A stretch of DNA of 64,000 bases from the NCBI RefSeq assembly GCF_008806345.1, contig NZ_VZZJ01000001.1:347777-411776 (forward strand), in the 5' to 3' direction. The position numbers were made by a program, and so were the translations under genes. This DNA is from Methylobacterium planeticum. GTDB taxonomy: Bacteria > Pseudomonadota > Alphaproteobacteria > Rhizobiales > Beijerinckiaceae. The notes under the pieces were generated by a model. It searched no databases and was not told the origin of the DNA. It saw nothing but the letters and a program-made list of their open reading frames with translations. Positions 39,133 to 47,880 of this stretch are shown piece after piece (within the stretch, counting starts at the first letter, position 1; every line of letters starts with the position of its first letter).

Positions 39133-39555
39133 ATGATCGACGGCGGCCAAGCCTACGCGGACGATTGCATCCTCTTCCGGAACGACGATTGGTGCCTGTC
39201 CGGCGAGGGACTGGAGCACCGCGCCACGGGCTACTTCATCCCGCGCGAGAGCGTCGGCTCGCGCCGTCACGAGGGGCTGTGGGAATGGCCGCTGCACATG
39301 GCGGAGAAGCGCTGGTGCACGCCGAGCCTGTTCCGCGAGGCCTTCCTGGTGGCGCTCGACCGGTTCAACATCGCCCGCGACGGGCTCCTCGGCCATTCCT
39401 TCGCGCTCGGGTTCGGCATCCGGGCCGGGCAGCCGACCGGCTTCGAGGGCGGGTTCATGAGCCTCGGCGAGATCGTGCGGCCGAAGCCCGCAGCCCGCAT
39501 GCCCGTCGCCGAGGAGCGGCCCGCGCGGAGCGCCGGCCTGCGCGCCACGGCCTGA
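39133..39555 (+). CDS. Conserved hypothetical protein, 140 aa
   Basis: A small soluble protein rich in Trp, Phe and Arg (CILFRNDDWCLSGEGLEH, GLWEWPLHMAEKRW). It may be an enzyme-like alpha/beta fold, but I recognise no family. There is no signal peptide or membrane segment. ATG 39133 follows GGGGCGCAG. Codon use agrees with the neighbours. Confidence 0.6.
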   Translation: MIDGGQAYADDCILFRNDDWCLSGEGLEHRATGYFIPRESVGSRRHEGLWEWPLHMAEKRWCTPSLFREAFLVALDRFNIARDGLLGHSFALGFGIRAGQPTGFEGGFMSLGEIVRPKPAARMPVAEERPARSAGLRATA

Positions 39556-39619
39556 TTCCGGATTTGACCGGGATCCCCCGGCATGGTGCCCTCCGGCGCA
39601 ACGCGCGAGGGAGACCACC

Positions 39620-40537
39620 ATGCAGGACGCGACACGCATACCGGCCGATGACGGCCTGCCGGCAGCGCCCGACCACCGCAGCGAGGGCCTCGACGGGCTG
39701 ATCACGCCGCCCCTGTCCCGGCGCGGCTTCGTGATGACGAGCCTGATGACCGGCCTGACGCTGGCGACGACGCGCGTCGAGGCGCAGGTCATCCACACCG
39801 ACACGGCGGGGATCGAGGCCGGGGAAGTGCGCATCCCGGCCGGCGACGGGCCGATGCCGGGCTACCGCGCGATGCCGGACGGGCAGGGGCCGTTCCCGGT
39901 GATCCTCGTGATCGAGGAGATCTTCGGCGTCCACGACTACATCAAGGACATCTGCCGCCGCCTCGCCAAGGCCGGCTACTGCGCGGTCGCCCCCGAGCTC
40001 TACGCCCGACAGGGCGACCTCTCGCGGATGACCGACGTCAAGGAGATCGTCCGCGATGTCATCTCCAAGACCCCGGACGACCAGTGGATCGCCGACCTCG
40101 ACGCGACCGTGGTCTGGGCGGGCTCCGCCTCGAAGGGCGATCTCGGCCGGCTCGGCGTCATGGGCTGGTGCCGCGGCGGGCGCGGGGTCTGGCTCTACGC
40201 GGCGCATCGCCGCGACCTCAAGGCCGCGGTGGCCTGGTATGGGCCGGTCACCGGCGAGCGCACGGCGATCCAGCCCCGGACCGCCGGCGACGTCGCGGCC
40301 GAGATCAACGCGCCGCTCCTCGCCCTCTATGGCGCCGCCGACACGGGCATCCCGGTCGCCTCCGTGGAGGAGGCCCGCGACAAGGCGAAGGCCGCCGGCA
40401 AGTCCGTCGAGCTCGTGGTCTTTCCCGACGCGCCCCACGGCTTCCATGCCGATTACCGGCCGAGCTACCGCAAGGAGGCCGCCGAGGCGGGCTGGTCCCG
40501 GGCGCTCGGGTTCCTCACGGCCAACGGCGTCGGCTGA
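39620..40537 (+). CDS. Dienelactone hydrolase family protein, Tat-exported
   Basis: A 305-residue alpha/beta hydrolase. A twin-arginine signal SRRGFVMTSLMTGLTLA begins near residue 33. The mature part carries the cysteine nucleophile in GWCRGG, an Asp in YGAADTGI and the His in PHGFHADY, the DLH catalytic triad. The ~30-residue extension before the Arg pair is typical of exported members. The physiological substrate is unknown; only the fold and export route are clear. Confidence 0.9.
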   Translation: MQDATRIPADDGLPAAPDHRSEGLDGLITPPLSRRGFVMTSLMTGLTLATTRVEAQVIHTDTAGIEAGEVRIPAGDGPMPGYRAMPDGQGPFPVILVIEEIFGVHDYIKDICRRLAKAGYCAVAPELYARQGDLSRMTDVKEIVRDVISKTPDDQWIADLDATVVWAGSASKGDLGRLGVMGWCRGGRGVWLYAAHRRDLKAAVAWYGPVTGERTAIQPRTAGDVAAEINAPLLALYGAADTGIPVASVEEARDKAKAAGKSVELVVFPDAPHGFHADYRPSYRKEAAEAGWSRALGFLTANGVG

Positions 40538-40663
40538 TCTCGTCCGGGCCTGTGCTCTGAGGGACACGGCCCCGACGCGGCGGATGTGCAAGGATGCGGT
40601 GCAGATCTTGCCTCGATCGATGCCTGCCGCCGCGAGCCTGGCCCGTCACGGCGAAGATCCGAT

Positions 40664-40688
40664 GAAACAAAAGCGCGGGCTCGCCGTT
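40664..40688 (+). promoter_or_regulatory. Possible EcfG-like promoter before receiver gene
   Basis: GAAAC, 17 bases, GTT. It differs in one base from the general-stress consensus GGAAC-N16/17-GTT of alphaproteobacteria. The GTT is 26 bases before the preferred start. It is suggestive only. Confidence 0.25.
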
Positions 40689-40713
40689 CAGCCCTCATAG
40701 AGTGCCCGGGATC

Positions 40714-41172
40714 ATGACTGACGCGACCTCGTCGGGAACCAAGCCGGTCATCCTCGTCGTGGAAGACCAACCCGACGAGCGTTTCCTCGCGGCTACGCTC
40801 CTGGAGGAGACCGGCTTCACGGTGATCGAGGCCGAGACCGCCGAGCGTGCCCTCGCGATCCTCAACGACCGGGCCGAGGACGTCAGCGTCGTCTTCTCGG
40901 ACGTGCGCACGCCCGGGCCGATCGGCGGCTTCGAGCTCGCCCGCATCATCGGCGTGACCTGGCCGCGCGTGCGCGTGCTCCTGACCTCGGGCGATGCCGG
41001 CGACCAGCCGAGCGACCTCCGGGTCTCGGCGACCTTCATCCCCAAGCCCTGGCGCGCGCAGGACATCCTGTCCTGGGTCGAGGAGGCCGCCGGCCGTCCG
41101 GACGGAAGCCGGGGCGGCCCCTCGGTGATCGGGCCGGGCGGAAAAATAATCTCGCGCGAGATGGAAACTTGA
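40714..41172 (+). CDS. Single-domain response regulator
   Basis: A 152-residue receiver protein without an output domain. The acidic pair (E17, D18), phospho-acceptor D63 (FSDVRTPG), T91 (LLTSG) and K111 (PKPW) are all present. The C-terminal ~25 residues are Gly/Pro-rich. Lone receivers pass or drain phosphate in relay systems; no histidine kinase is nearby. ATG 40714 is preferred over GTG 40702. A NepR-like gene follows 57 bases later. Confidence 0.88.
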   Translation: MTDATSSGTKPVILVVEDQPDERFLAATLLEETGFTVIEAETAERALAILNDRAEDVSVVFSDVRTPGPIGGFELARIIGVTWPRVRVLLTSGDAGDQPSDLRVSATFIPKPWRAQDILSWVEEAAGRPDGSRGGPSVIGPGGKIISREMET

Positions 41173-41187
41173 ATCGCCCGCCTCGTT
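41163..41187 (+). promoter_or_regulatory. Possible EcfG-like promoter before NepR-like gene
   Basis: GGAAA, 17 bases, GTT: one mismatch to GGAAC-N17-GTT, ending 42 bases before the start of the next gene. It overlaps the last codons of the receiver gene. Low confidence. Confidence 0.3.
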
Positions 41188-41229
41188 GAGACGGTTCGCC
41201 GCATCATCAACGAGACCCCCGAGACTTTC

Positions 41230-41439
41230 ATGAAGACCGTGACCCCCGACCACGCCGCGAAGTACAGCCAGTCCTGGGTTTCGGACGCCGCCCTCCCCGA
41301 GACGACGCGGCTCGCGATGATCGGCGACGACCTGCGCGACCTCTACGAGCCGCTCACCGGCGAGACCCCTCCGGGCCGCCTCGCGGACCTCGCGCGCCGC
41401 GTCGAGACGACGATCGCCCGGAGGCGGCTCGCCGCGTGA
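41230..41439 (+). CDS. Small NepR-like protein (possible anti-sigma factor)
   Basis: A 69-residue protein. Residues 26-60 (RLAMIGDDLRDLYEPLTGE, then PPGRLADLARRVE) follow the NepR pattern of two helices separated by a Pro turn: IGxxLRxxYxx, then (P)xRLxxLxxxL. NepR proteins hold EcfG in check and are released by PhyR. Methylobacterium genomes often carry several paralogues. No phyR or ecfG lies in the window. The match is by eye, so this could also be an unrelated small helical protein. Confidence 0.5.
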   Translation: MKTVTPDHAAKYSQSWVSDAALPETTRLAMIGDDLRDLYEPLTGETPPGRLADLARRVETTIARRRLAA

Positions 41440-41556
41440 GCCGCGACGGCGCGCGCATGCCGACGCGGCGTGGCTTCCGCGTCATCGCCACGATGGGCAA
41501 ATCTGCTATGTAGCGCGGCCGGCTGCGCCGGTTGCGTCCGTACCGTCGAGCCCCTC

Positions 41557-42741
41557 ATGCCCCTGACCCCCTGGTACGGCCGCCTGGCCGGCGCATTGCT
41601 CGGATGCCTCGTCGTCCTGTCGCCGGCCGTCGCCGCGATGCCGCCGGCCCAACCCACCGAGGGTCCGGGCGGCGTCGGCGACCGCGCCGCCGCCATCGTC
41701 AAGCGCGGCCTCGGCCGCCCGAGCGCCTCCACCTTCGCGTTCTACAAGTCCGGCGCCGCCCCGGCCGAGGGCCGCCCTGTCTTGGTGTTCCTGCACGGCT
41801 GGGGCGCGGTGAATCCGCAGGCCTACGGCGCCTGGATCGACCACCTCGCCCGGATGGGGCACCTCGTCCTGTTCCCGCGCTTCCAGGAGCCGAACCGGAC
41901 CCGCCCGGCGGATGCCACCGCCAACGCCGAGCGCCTGCTCAAGGCCGCCTTCGAGGACCTCGCCAACGATCCCGACGCCAAGCCGAACCTCGCCAAGGTG
42001 GCGCTGATCGGCCACCTCGCCGGGGTGCCGATCGCCGCGAACATCGCGGCCGATGCCAAGGCGCAGGGCCTGCCGGTGCCCAAGCTCGTCTTCGCGGTGA
42101 TGCCCGGCGGCATCGCCAGCACCCCGAAGGCCCGCGGAATCGCCCTCGGCGACCTCGCCACGATCGCCCCCGACACGATGCTGATCACAGTGATCGGCGA
42201 CAAGGACGCCCGTGCGGCCGACGCGGCGGCGCGCCGGATCCTGCGCGAGGCGAGCGCGGTCCCGACCGAGCGCAAGCTCCTCGTGCGCGCCCTCTCGGAC
42301 GATCACGGGTTTCCGGCCCTCACCGCCACCCTGTCCTCACCGGCCGGCGTCGACGCGGCCTTCGACGGGGGGGCGATCAAGCTGCCGCCGGAGCCGAAGG
42401 ACGCCAAGGCCCCTCCCTTCAAGTGGTCGGCGGACATGTCGCTGACGGGCGAGCAGCAGACGCTCGTCGCGCAGATCAACAACGCCCGCGCCGACAGCCT
42501 CGACTACCTCGCCTACTGGAAGACCTTCGACCTCGCCGCCGCCGCAGCCTTCTCGGGTTCGGACGCGACCGGCCTCAAGAACAACCCGCGCTTCAGCGAC
42601 ATGGAGCGCTGGAACGACGGCTGGCCGGTGAAGCGCCTCGCGGTGGAGACGCCACGCCCGAGCCCGGCGCACGCGCCCGCCGCCCCCTCGGCGAGCACGC
42701 ACCCCGCCGCCCGCAACGCCACGGCCCCGCGCCGCCCCTGA
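41557..42741 (+). CDS. Alpha/beta-hydrolase-fold protein lacking the serine nucleophile
   Basis: A 394-residue exported protein: signal peptide cleaved near AVAAM, then an alpha/beta-hydrolase domain with VLVFLHGWGAV (oxyanion strand) and the nucleophile elbow. The elbow reads VALIGHLAG, so the expected Ser of GxSxG is Leu154 (codon CTC, 42016-42018). A His is kept in SDDHGFPAL. The C-terminal ~40 residues are Pro/Ala/His-rich. It may be a non-catalytic member or use other chemistry. No partner is evident. Confidence 0.8.
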   Translation: MPLTPWYGRLAGALLGCLVVLSPAVAAMPPAQPTEGPGGVGDRAAAIVKRGLGRPSASTFAFYKSGAAPAEGRPVLVFLHGWGAVNPQAYGAWIDHLARMGHLVLFPRFQEPNRTRPADATANAERLLKAAFEDLANDPDAKPNLAKVALIGHLAGVPIAANIAADAKAQGLPVPKLVFAVMPGGIASTPKARGIALGDLATIAPDTMLITVIGDKDARAADAAARRILREASAVPTERKLLVRALSDDHGFPALTATLSSPAGVDAAFDGGAIKLPPEPKDAKAPPFKWSADMSLTGEQQTLVAQINNARADSLDYLAYWKTFDLAAAAAFSGSDATGLKNNPRFSDMERWNDGWPVKRLAVETPRPSPAHAPAAPSASTHPAARNATAPRRP

Positions 42742-42775
42742 GCCCGACCCGCAATACCCGAACCGGACGGCCGCG

Positions 42776-43387
42776 ATGCAGCTCTTCCACTCGCCCCTCT
42801 CACCCTTCGTCCGGAAGGTGATGGTGGTGGCTCACGAACTCGGCCTCGCGGACCGGCTCGAATGCGTGCCGAGCGCCGCCCACCCGGTGAACCGGGACAG
42901 GACCATCCTGGCACGGCACCCTCTGGCGCAGGTGCCGACGCTGATCGACGAGCGGGGTGACGCCCTCGCCGATAGCCGGGTGATCTGCGAGTACCTCGAC
43001 GCGCTCGGCGGCCCCCGCCTGTTCCCGCCCGCGGGCCCGGAGCGCTGGCGGGCGCTCAACCTGCAATCCCTGGCGGACGGGCTGCTCGATGCCGCGCTTC
43101 TCGTCCGCTACGAGTTGACCGCACGCGCGGAGGGCGAGCGCTCGAAGGCCTGGATCGCGGCCCAGACGGCCAAGATCGAGGGCGTTCTCGGCTGGTTCGA
43201 GGGCGAGGCCCCGGGCTTCGCCGACCGGGTCGATATCGGCACCATCGCGGTCGCCTGCGCCCTCGGCTACCTGGATCTTCGCTTCGCCGATGCCACCTGG
43301 CGCGACCGGCACCCGGGACTCGCCGCATGGTACGCGGGCTTCGCCGAGCGGCCTTCGATGCGGGCGAGCCGGCCTCCGGGGGTCTGA
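42776..43387 (+). CDS. Glutathione S-transferase family protein
   Basis: A 203-residue protein with LFHSPLSPFVRKVMVVAHE as the thioredoxin-like start, HPLAQVPTL (cis-Pro), DSRVICEYLDAL for glutathione binding and a helical C-terminus with VDIGTIAVACALGYLD. SPF at residues 9-11 resembles the Ser-type active site. The substrate is unknown. It lies 34 bases after the hydrolase gene on the same strand. Confidence 0.88.
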   Translation: MQLFHSPLSPFVRKVMVVAHELGLADRLECVPSAAHPVNRDRTILARHPLAQVPTLIDERGDALADSRVICEYLDALGGPRLFPPAGPERWRALNLQSLADGLLDAALLVRYELTARAEGERSKAWIAAQTAKIEGVLGWFEGEAPGFADRVDIGTIAVACALGYLDLRFADATWRDRHPGLAAWYAGFAERPSMRASRPPGV

Positions 43388-43442
43388 CCTCCGGGCCGCG
43401 GAAGCCTCTGGCTCGCCTCTTGCTAAGCTTCAGCTCCCCTCC

Positions 43443-43673
43443 ATGGGATGCGCAGCCATGCCCGATTTCGTCGCCGCCCTCGCCGCATCCGCCGCGTTCT
43501 GCGTCGGTCTGATCGCCCTCAACGCGCTGACGCGTCTCCTCCTGCACTGGCACTTCGCCCCCCCGGATCTCGCCGAGAACGGCTTCGTGCAGGTGGGCGG
43601 CGCCCTCGTCCTCGCCCGCGCCGCCTACCGCCGGGCGCCGGGCCGGCGCCGGCCTCAGCACCCCGGCGCCTGA
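43443..43673 (+). CDS. Small predicted membrane protein
   Basis: A frame of 76 residues (71 if ATG 43458 is used) with one long hydrophobic helix (FVAALAASAAFCVGLIALNALTRLLL), a short soluble loop and a basic tail. No family is recognised. It is convergent with the MipA-like gene with 15 bases between. Composition and the helix favour a real gene, but conservation is unknown to me. Confidence 0.5.
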   Translation: MGCAAMPDFVAALAASAAFCVGLIALNALTRLLLHWHFAPPDLAENGFVQVGGALVLARAAYRRAPGRRRPQHPGA

Positions 43674-43688
43674 GCGGGCGCGCCGGCC

Positions 43689-44552
43689 TCAGAACAGGGC
43701 CGGCATCGTGAACGAATAATCGACCTTGGCGCCGAACACGTACTGGTTCGGCGAGCCGAAGCCGCGCCGCACCAGGGGGCTGTCGGCGGTCGAGCCCACG
43801 ATCCGGTTGTAGCCGACGTAGCCCGTCGTCGCCCATTGCTCGCTGAACGTGTAGGTGAGGGCGGTGAGGCCGCCGACCGTGGCGTAGCTGCCGGGCGTGA
43901 AGGCGCTGATGCGGTCGTTCGCCAGCGCTTCGATCGGCGTGACGCCGAAATAGCGCCGCGCGAAGGCCTCGTCGCCGAAATTGAAGCGCGGGCCGATTGA
44001 GAACTGGAAGCGGTCGAGCGGCTGGATCAGGTCGAGGCCGACCGAGCCGACGAAGCCGTGATGCCCGAAGATGCCGTGGCGCAGCTCGCCCCGCGCCCGC
44101 AGCCACGCCACCGGGTAATATTCCACGAAGACGCCGGGCTCGACCGCGAAGGCGGCGTCGCGCAGCCCGAACAGGTGACGCCGGTCATCCGCGAAGTAGC
44201 GCCCGGGGACGTAACGGGCGGTGGGACCGAGCCGGAAGCGCTCGCTGTCGTAGACCGAGAAGCTGACGCCGTCGTCGGGGGTCGAGAAGCGCTGCGGCGT
44301 GCCGGCCTCGCGGATGCCGACGCCGGGGTAGCCCAGCGCCGTGTACTCGTCGCTGCCGGGCGAGCGCGGCGTCGCCTGGAGGTTGCCCGTCAGCGTGACG
44401 ATCCAGAGCTTGCCGTCGAGCTTCTCGAAGACCGGGACGTCGGGCGCGAGCGGCATGTCGGCGGCGCGGGCGGCTTCGAGGGTGCTCAGGGCCGCGAGCG
44501 CGGAGCCCGCGGTGCGGGCGATCAGCGATACCGGCAGGCGTGTAGCGGCCAT
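43689..44552 (-). CDS. MipA/OmpV-like outer-membrane protein
   Basis: A 287-residue secreted beta-barrel: signal peptide ending near ARAADMP, alternating aromatic strands and the family ending TADSPLVRRG, GSPNQYVFGAKVDYSF. MipA-like proteins act as outer-membrane scaffolds for murein enzymes or as porins. The start is ATG 44552; a GTG at 44591 in the same frame is less likely. It is 185 bases downstream, in order, of the amidinotransferase's end, on the same strand. Confidence 0.8.
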   Translation of the reverse strand: MAATRLPVSLIARTAGSALAALSTLEAARAADMPLAPDVPVFEKLDGKLWIVTLTGNLQATPRSPGSDEYTALGYPGVGIREAGTPQRFSTPDDGVSFSVYDSERFRLGPTARYVPGRYFADDRRHLFGLRDAAFAVEPGVFVEYYPVAWLRARGELRHGIFGHHGFVGSVGLDLIQPLDRFQFSIGPRFNFGDEAFARRYFGVTPIEALANDRISAFTPGSYATVGGLTALTYTFSEQWATTGYVGYNRIVGSTADSPLVRRGFGSPNQYVFGAKVDYSFTMPALF

Positions 44553-44737
44553 CGGGGAATCCAGCGGGCGTTCGGCGCCGGTTATGGACACAAAGCGTTA
44601 CGATCGCATCGGCTGTCGGCGCCCCGCGATCCCGATCCTGCCGGCCTGTGTCGGTCCCGCAACGCTGCGGGCCCCTGGAAGCCGAAAGGAGGCGCGCCCT
44701 GCGGGCCGCCCCCCCGGATCCGGACGCGCGGAACGCC

Positions 44738-45919
44738 CTAGAAGTAGGATTTCAGCGTGCCGCGACGGCGCACGTCCAGAGTGGCGCAGTGGAAGGAGCC
44801 GCCGAACGGGCCGTAGGCGAGGAACGGCGCCGGGATCGGGTCGAAGCCCCAGTCCTTGAGCGCCTTGATCAGCGTCGGCTGGCTCGCGTCGACGACGATC
44901 TTCTTCTCGTCGAGGGCCAGGACGTTGATCGAGGTCCAGGGCGAGCACATCGAGATCTTGCTCATGAACCCCGAGACCGGGTCGGGGCGCGGCGCGATCA
45001 GCACGTCCCACTTCCTGAGCACGGCCGGCAGACGCTCGACGTCGACGTAGTCCGGGTTGACCAGCACCTTGCCGGGGGCGAGCGGCATGAACGACGAGTC
45101 GATGTGCATCGGCTGCGGGCAACGGCTCTCGATCTCGTGGATGCGGAAGCCCGGGCCGAGGTGCCGGCGCAGCCACTCGATGCCCATCAGGTTCGTGACG
45201 TTCGAGCGCGTGACGAAAAGGTCACGGCCGCAGCGAACGAAGTCGGCCGCGTCGAAGACCGGCTCGAATTCGTTCACGGTGAACTGCATCGGCTCGCCGG
45301 CCTTCAGGTTCGGCACCCGGTAATCGTAGTTGTAGAGCTCGTCCGTCAGCTGCGGGCGCGGCGCCGAGGTCCAGCGGGCGCCGTTGCGGAAATATTCCTT
45401 GAACAGCGAGCGGTAGGCGTCGCCCTCGAAGTAGCGCGAGCGCCAGCACATCGGGCTCTCGATGATCTCGTCGCCGATGACGAGGTAGGGGTCGCGCGGG
45501 CAGGCGACGCAGAAGCCGCGGGAGGACCAGCGCGGCGCCTTGAACTTGCGCGAGAAATCGACCGCGTCGGGCCGCCGGACGGTGACGCCCTCTCCGGCCA
45601 GGATGCTGATGAAGTTGTCGAGCTCGGCCTGCGCGAGCTTCTTCATGAACTTCGGGTACTTCCAGCCCGACGCGAAGCGGTAGAACGGCTGCGCGGCCCG
45701 CGGCAGGTTGAAGATCACGGTCAGGTGATGGGTCGGGATCGTGGCGCCGTCGAGGGAGCCGACGATCACCTCCTCCAGGGGATCCCACTCGTTCCAGGCC
45801 ATCACCGGCGAGTGAGGAGCCGGGATGCCGGCACCGGTCTCGAGGGCTTGTCCGTAAGCCCCGTTCTGAGCGTCGTCGCGCACGGCCTCACCTGCCGTGA
45901 CGTGCGAATCGCGGTCCAT
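44738..45919 (-). CDS. Arginine:X amidinotransferase (AGAT-like), candidate hopanoid guanidinylating enzyme
   Basis: A 393-residue enzyme of the arginine-glycine amidinotransferase family, which moves the amidino group of arginine to a primary amine through a cysteine intermediate. The match to animal AGAT is strong across the core: WDPLEEVIVG, FDAADFVRCGRDLF (residues 222-235), NVTNLMGIEWLRRHLGP, PMHIDSSF with the catalytic His272, and C-terminal SFHCATLDVRRRGTLKSYF with the nucleophile Cys378. ATG 45919 has GAGGGGGA upstream. It is divergent from hpnL with 208 bases between, at the edge of the hopanoid island. I infer that the acceptor is the amino group of BHT cyclitol ether or glucosaminyl-BHT; streptomycin-type or glycine substrates are alternatives. 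Confidence 0.88.
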   Translation of the reverse strand: MDRDSHVTAGEAVRDDAQNGAYGQALETGAGIPAPHSPVMAWNEWDPLEEVIVGSLDGATIPTHHLTVIFNLPRAAQPFYRFASGWKYPKFMKKLAQAELDNFISILAGEGVTVRRPDAVDFSRKFKAPRWSSRGFCVACPRDPYLVIGDEIIESPMCWRSRYFEGDAYRSLFKEYFRNGARWTSAPRPQLTDELYNYDYRVPNLKAGEPMQFTVNEFEPVFDAADFVRCGRDLFVTRSNVTNLMGIEWLRRHLGPGFRIHEIESRCPQPMHIDSSFMPLAPGKVLVNPDYVDVERLPAVLRKWDVLIAPRPDPVSGFMSKISMCSPWTSINVLALDEKKIVVDASQPTLIKALKDWGFDPIPAPFLAYGPFGGSFHCATLDVRRRGTLKSYF

Positions 45920-46127
45920 CAACGTCCCCCTCTGGCGTGTCCCGCAACCTGTTGATCCAGGGTCCAGCCCCCGGTGCTGCTTTGGTCAGCGGTGTGTCTA
46001 TCGGGTGATAGACAACGCTGATGGAAGCTGCAACTTGCCAGAATGCTCCTCACGCCCGGTGCACTCTAGGTCGGCATCTCGGCGGGAACTCAGCACTCTC
46101 CGCCTTCGCAGCCCCCGAAAGAGGACC

Positions 46128-47255
46128 ATGAAGCGCCTGACGACCTTGGCTCTGATCGCCGGACTGTGCACGGTCGTCGGCCTGTTCCTGTCCTCCGGAC
46201 TGGAGGACGTGGCGACGGCCGTCGTGAGCGCGGGCTGGGGCGCCCTGATCGTGGTCGCGGCCCGCGCCCTGGCGGTCGCCTGGGCCGGACTCGGCTGGTT
46301 CGCGATCTTCCCCAAGGCCGAGCGCCCGAGCCTCGCGGCCTGCATCAACCTCCGCTTCGTGCGGGAGGGCATCAACACGCTCCTGCCGGTGGCGACCGTG
46401 GGCGGCGACTTCGTGGGCGCGCGCCTCCTGACGAAGCGCGGCATCACCGGCGCGCTCGCGGGCGCCAGCATGTTCGTCGACCTGATGACCCAGGCCCTGA
46501 CGCAGCTCCTCTTCACGGTGGCGGGCCTCGGCGTCCTGATCTGGCTCGCGGGCGACGGGCCCATCGTCCGGACCGTGGCCGGCGGCCTCGCGGTCGCGGC
46601 ACCGGCCATCGCGGCCTTCTACCTGATCCAGCGCCGCTCCGGTCACCGGGTGATCCAGGCGCTCCTGAGCCGGTTCGCCTCGGGCCGCGAATGGCGCGCC
46701 CTCGGCGCCATCGACGTGCTCTACGACAACCTGCGCAAGCTCTACGGCGCGCCCGCCCGGATCGGCAGCGGCATCGGCATCCATCTGATCGGCTGGCTCA
46801 TCGGCACCCTCGAAGTCTACGTCTGCCTGCACTTCATGGGCTACCCCGTGAGCTTCGCCGAGGCGGTGGTGATCGAGAGCCTGGCCCAGGCCGTGCGCGG
46901 CGCCGCCTTCGCGGTTCCGGGCGCGCTCGGGGCGCAGGAGGGCGGCCTGATCGCGCTCTGCGCCATCTTCGGGATCCCGGCGGAGGTCGCCCTGGCGCTG
47001 TCGCTGGTCAAGCGCCTCGCCGACCTGCTGATCGGCGTGCCCGGCCTCGTCGCCTGGCACTTCATGGAGGGCAGGGCCGAGACCCAGGAGACGGACGAGC
47101 GCGGGGCCGAGCTCGGGCGCCGCCTGCAGCCGGTGCTCCAGCCGGCCACCGCCACCCTCGGCCCCTTCTACAGCTACGCCCCGCCCCGCAGCACGCCCCC
47201 CGGCGTGCGCGCCACCGGCGAGGCCGAGCGCGGAGATCTGAAGAAGTGCGCCTGA
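46128..47255 (+). CDS. hpnL: Hopanoid-associated membrane protein HpnL
   Basis: A 375-residue inner-membrane protein with about eight helices of the lysylphosphatidylglycerol-synthase transmembrane (UPF0104) type. Family landmarks are LRFVREGINTLLPVATVGGDFVGARLL and the later AFAVPGALGAQEGG. HpnL is consistently found in hopanoid clusters; its reaction or cargo is not established, and flipping or transport is suspected. ATG 46128 follows GAGGA. Its last 10 bases overlap hpnM, so hpnL-hpnM-hpnI appear to be one operon. Confidence 0.9.
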   Translation: MKRLTTLALIAGLCTVVGLFLSSGLEDVATAVVSAGWGALIVVAARALAVAWAGLGWFAIFPKAERPSLAACINLRFVREGINTLLPVATVGGDFVGARLLTKRGITGALAGASMFVDLMTQALTQLLFTVAGLGVLIWLAGDGPIVRTVAGGLAVAAPAIAAFYLIQRRSGHRVIQALLSRFASGREWRALGAIDVLYDNLRKLYGAPARIGSGIGIHLIGWLIGTLEVYVCLHFMGYPVSFAEAVVIESLAQAVRGAAFAVPGALGAQEGGLIALCAIFGIPAEVALALSLVKRLADLLIGVPGLVAWHFMEGRAETQETDERGAELGRRLQPVLQPATATLGPFYSYAPPRSTPPGVRATGEAERGDLKKCA

Positions 47256-47854
47256 TCCGCCGAACCCTGGCCGCCGTCGCGCTCTCGGGTCTCGTCGCGG
47301 GTCCGGTGCAGGCGGCGGACGACCCGGCGGTCAAGACGGTCGAGAGCCTCTATGCCAGCTTCGACGGCGCCCTGAAGAGCGGCGCCAAGGACGTGAAGGC
47401 CCGGGCGGACGCGATCGGCCCGGCCATGAAGGAGAGCTTCGACTTTCCCGCCATGGTCCGGGTCGCGGTCGGCCCGAAATGGAAGGCCTTCACCCCCGAG
47501 CAGCAGGGGGCGCTGACCGAAGCCTTCACCCAGTACTTCACCACGACCTACGCCAACCGCCTCGCCCAGGCGGCCGGTGGCAAGTTCGAGGTGACCCCGC
47601 AGGTCGAGGCCCGCGGCAGCAGCCGGGTGGTGCACACCAAGGTCGCCAACGCCCAGGGCGAGGATTCCCAGATCGACTTCCTGCTGAACCCGGGCAACCG
47701 GGTTCAGGACGTGCTCCTCAACGGCGATGTCAGCGAGGTCGCGAGCCAGCGGACGCTCTTCTCCGATCCGATCAAGGCCGGGGGAGCCGAGGCCCTGCTG
47801 AAATTCCTGCGCGAACGCACAGCCGGGATGCTGGCCGCCAAACCAGCGCCTTGA
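47246..47854 (+). CDS. hpnM: Hopanoid-associated MlaC/Ttg2D-like protein HpnM
   Basis: A 202-residue periplasmic protein: signal peptide cleaved after VQAA, then the MlaC fold (DAIGPAMKESFDFPAMVRVAVG, YFTTTYANRLA, DFLLNPGNRVQDVLLNGDVS). MlaC-type proteins carry lipids between membranes, so a hopanoid or lipid shuttle is likely. The GTG 47246 start lies inside hpnL's end (GGAG upstream). Confidence 0.9.
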   Translation: MRLIRRTLAAVALSGLVAGPVQAADDPAVKTVESLYASFDGALKSGAKDVKARADAIGPAMKESFDFPAMVRVAVGPKWKAFTPEQQGALTEAFTQYFTTTYANRLAQAAGGKFEVTPQVEARGSSRVVHTKVANAQGEDSQIDFLLNPGNRVQDVLLNGDVSEVASQRTLFSDPIKAGGAEALLKFLRERTAGMLAAKPAP

Positions 47855-47880
47855 AGGCGGACGACACGACACTTCTCCCG

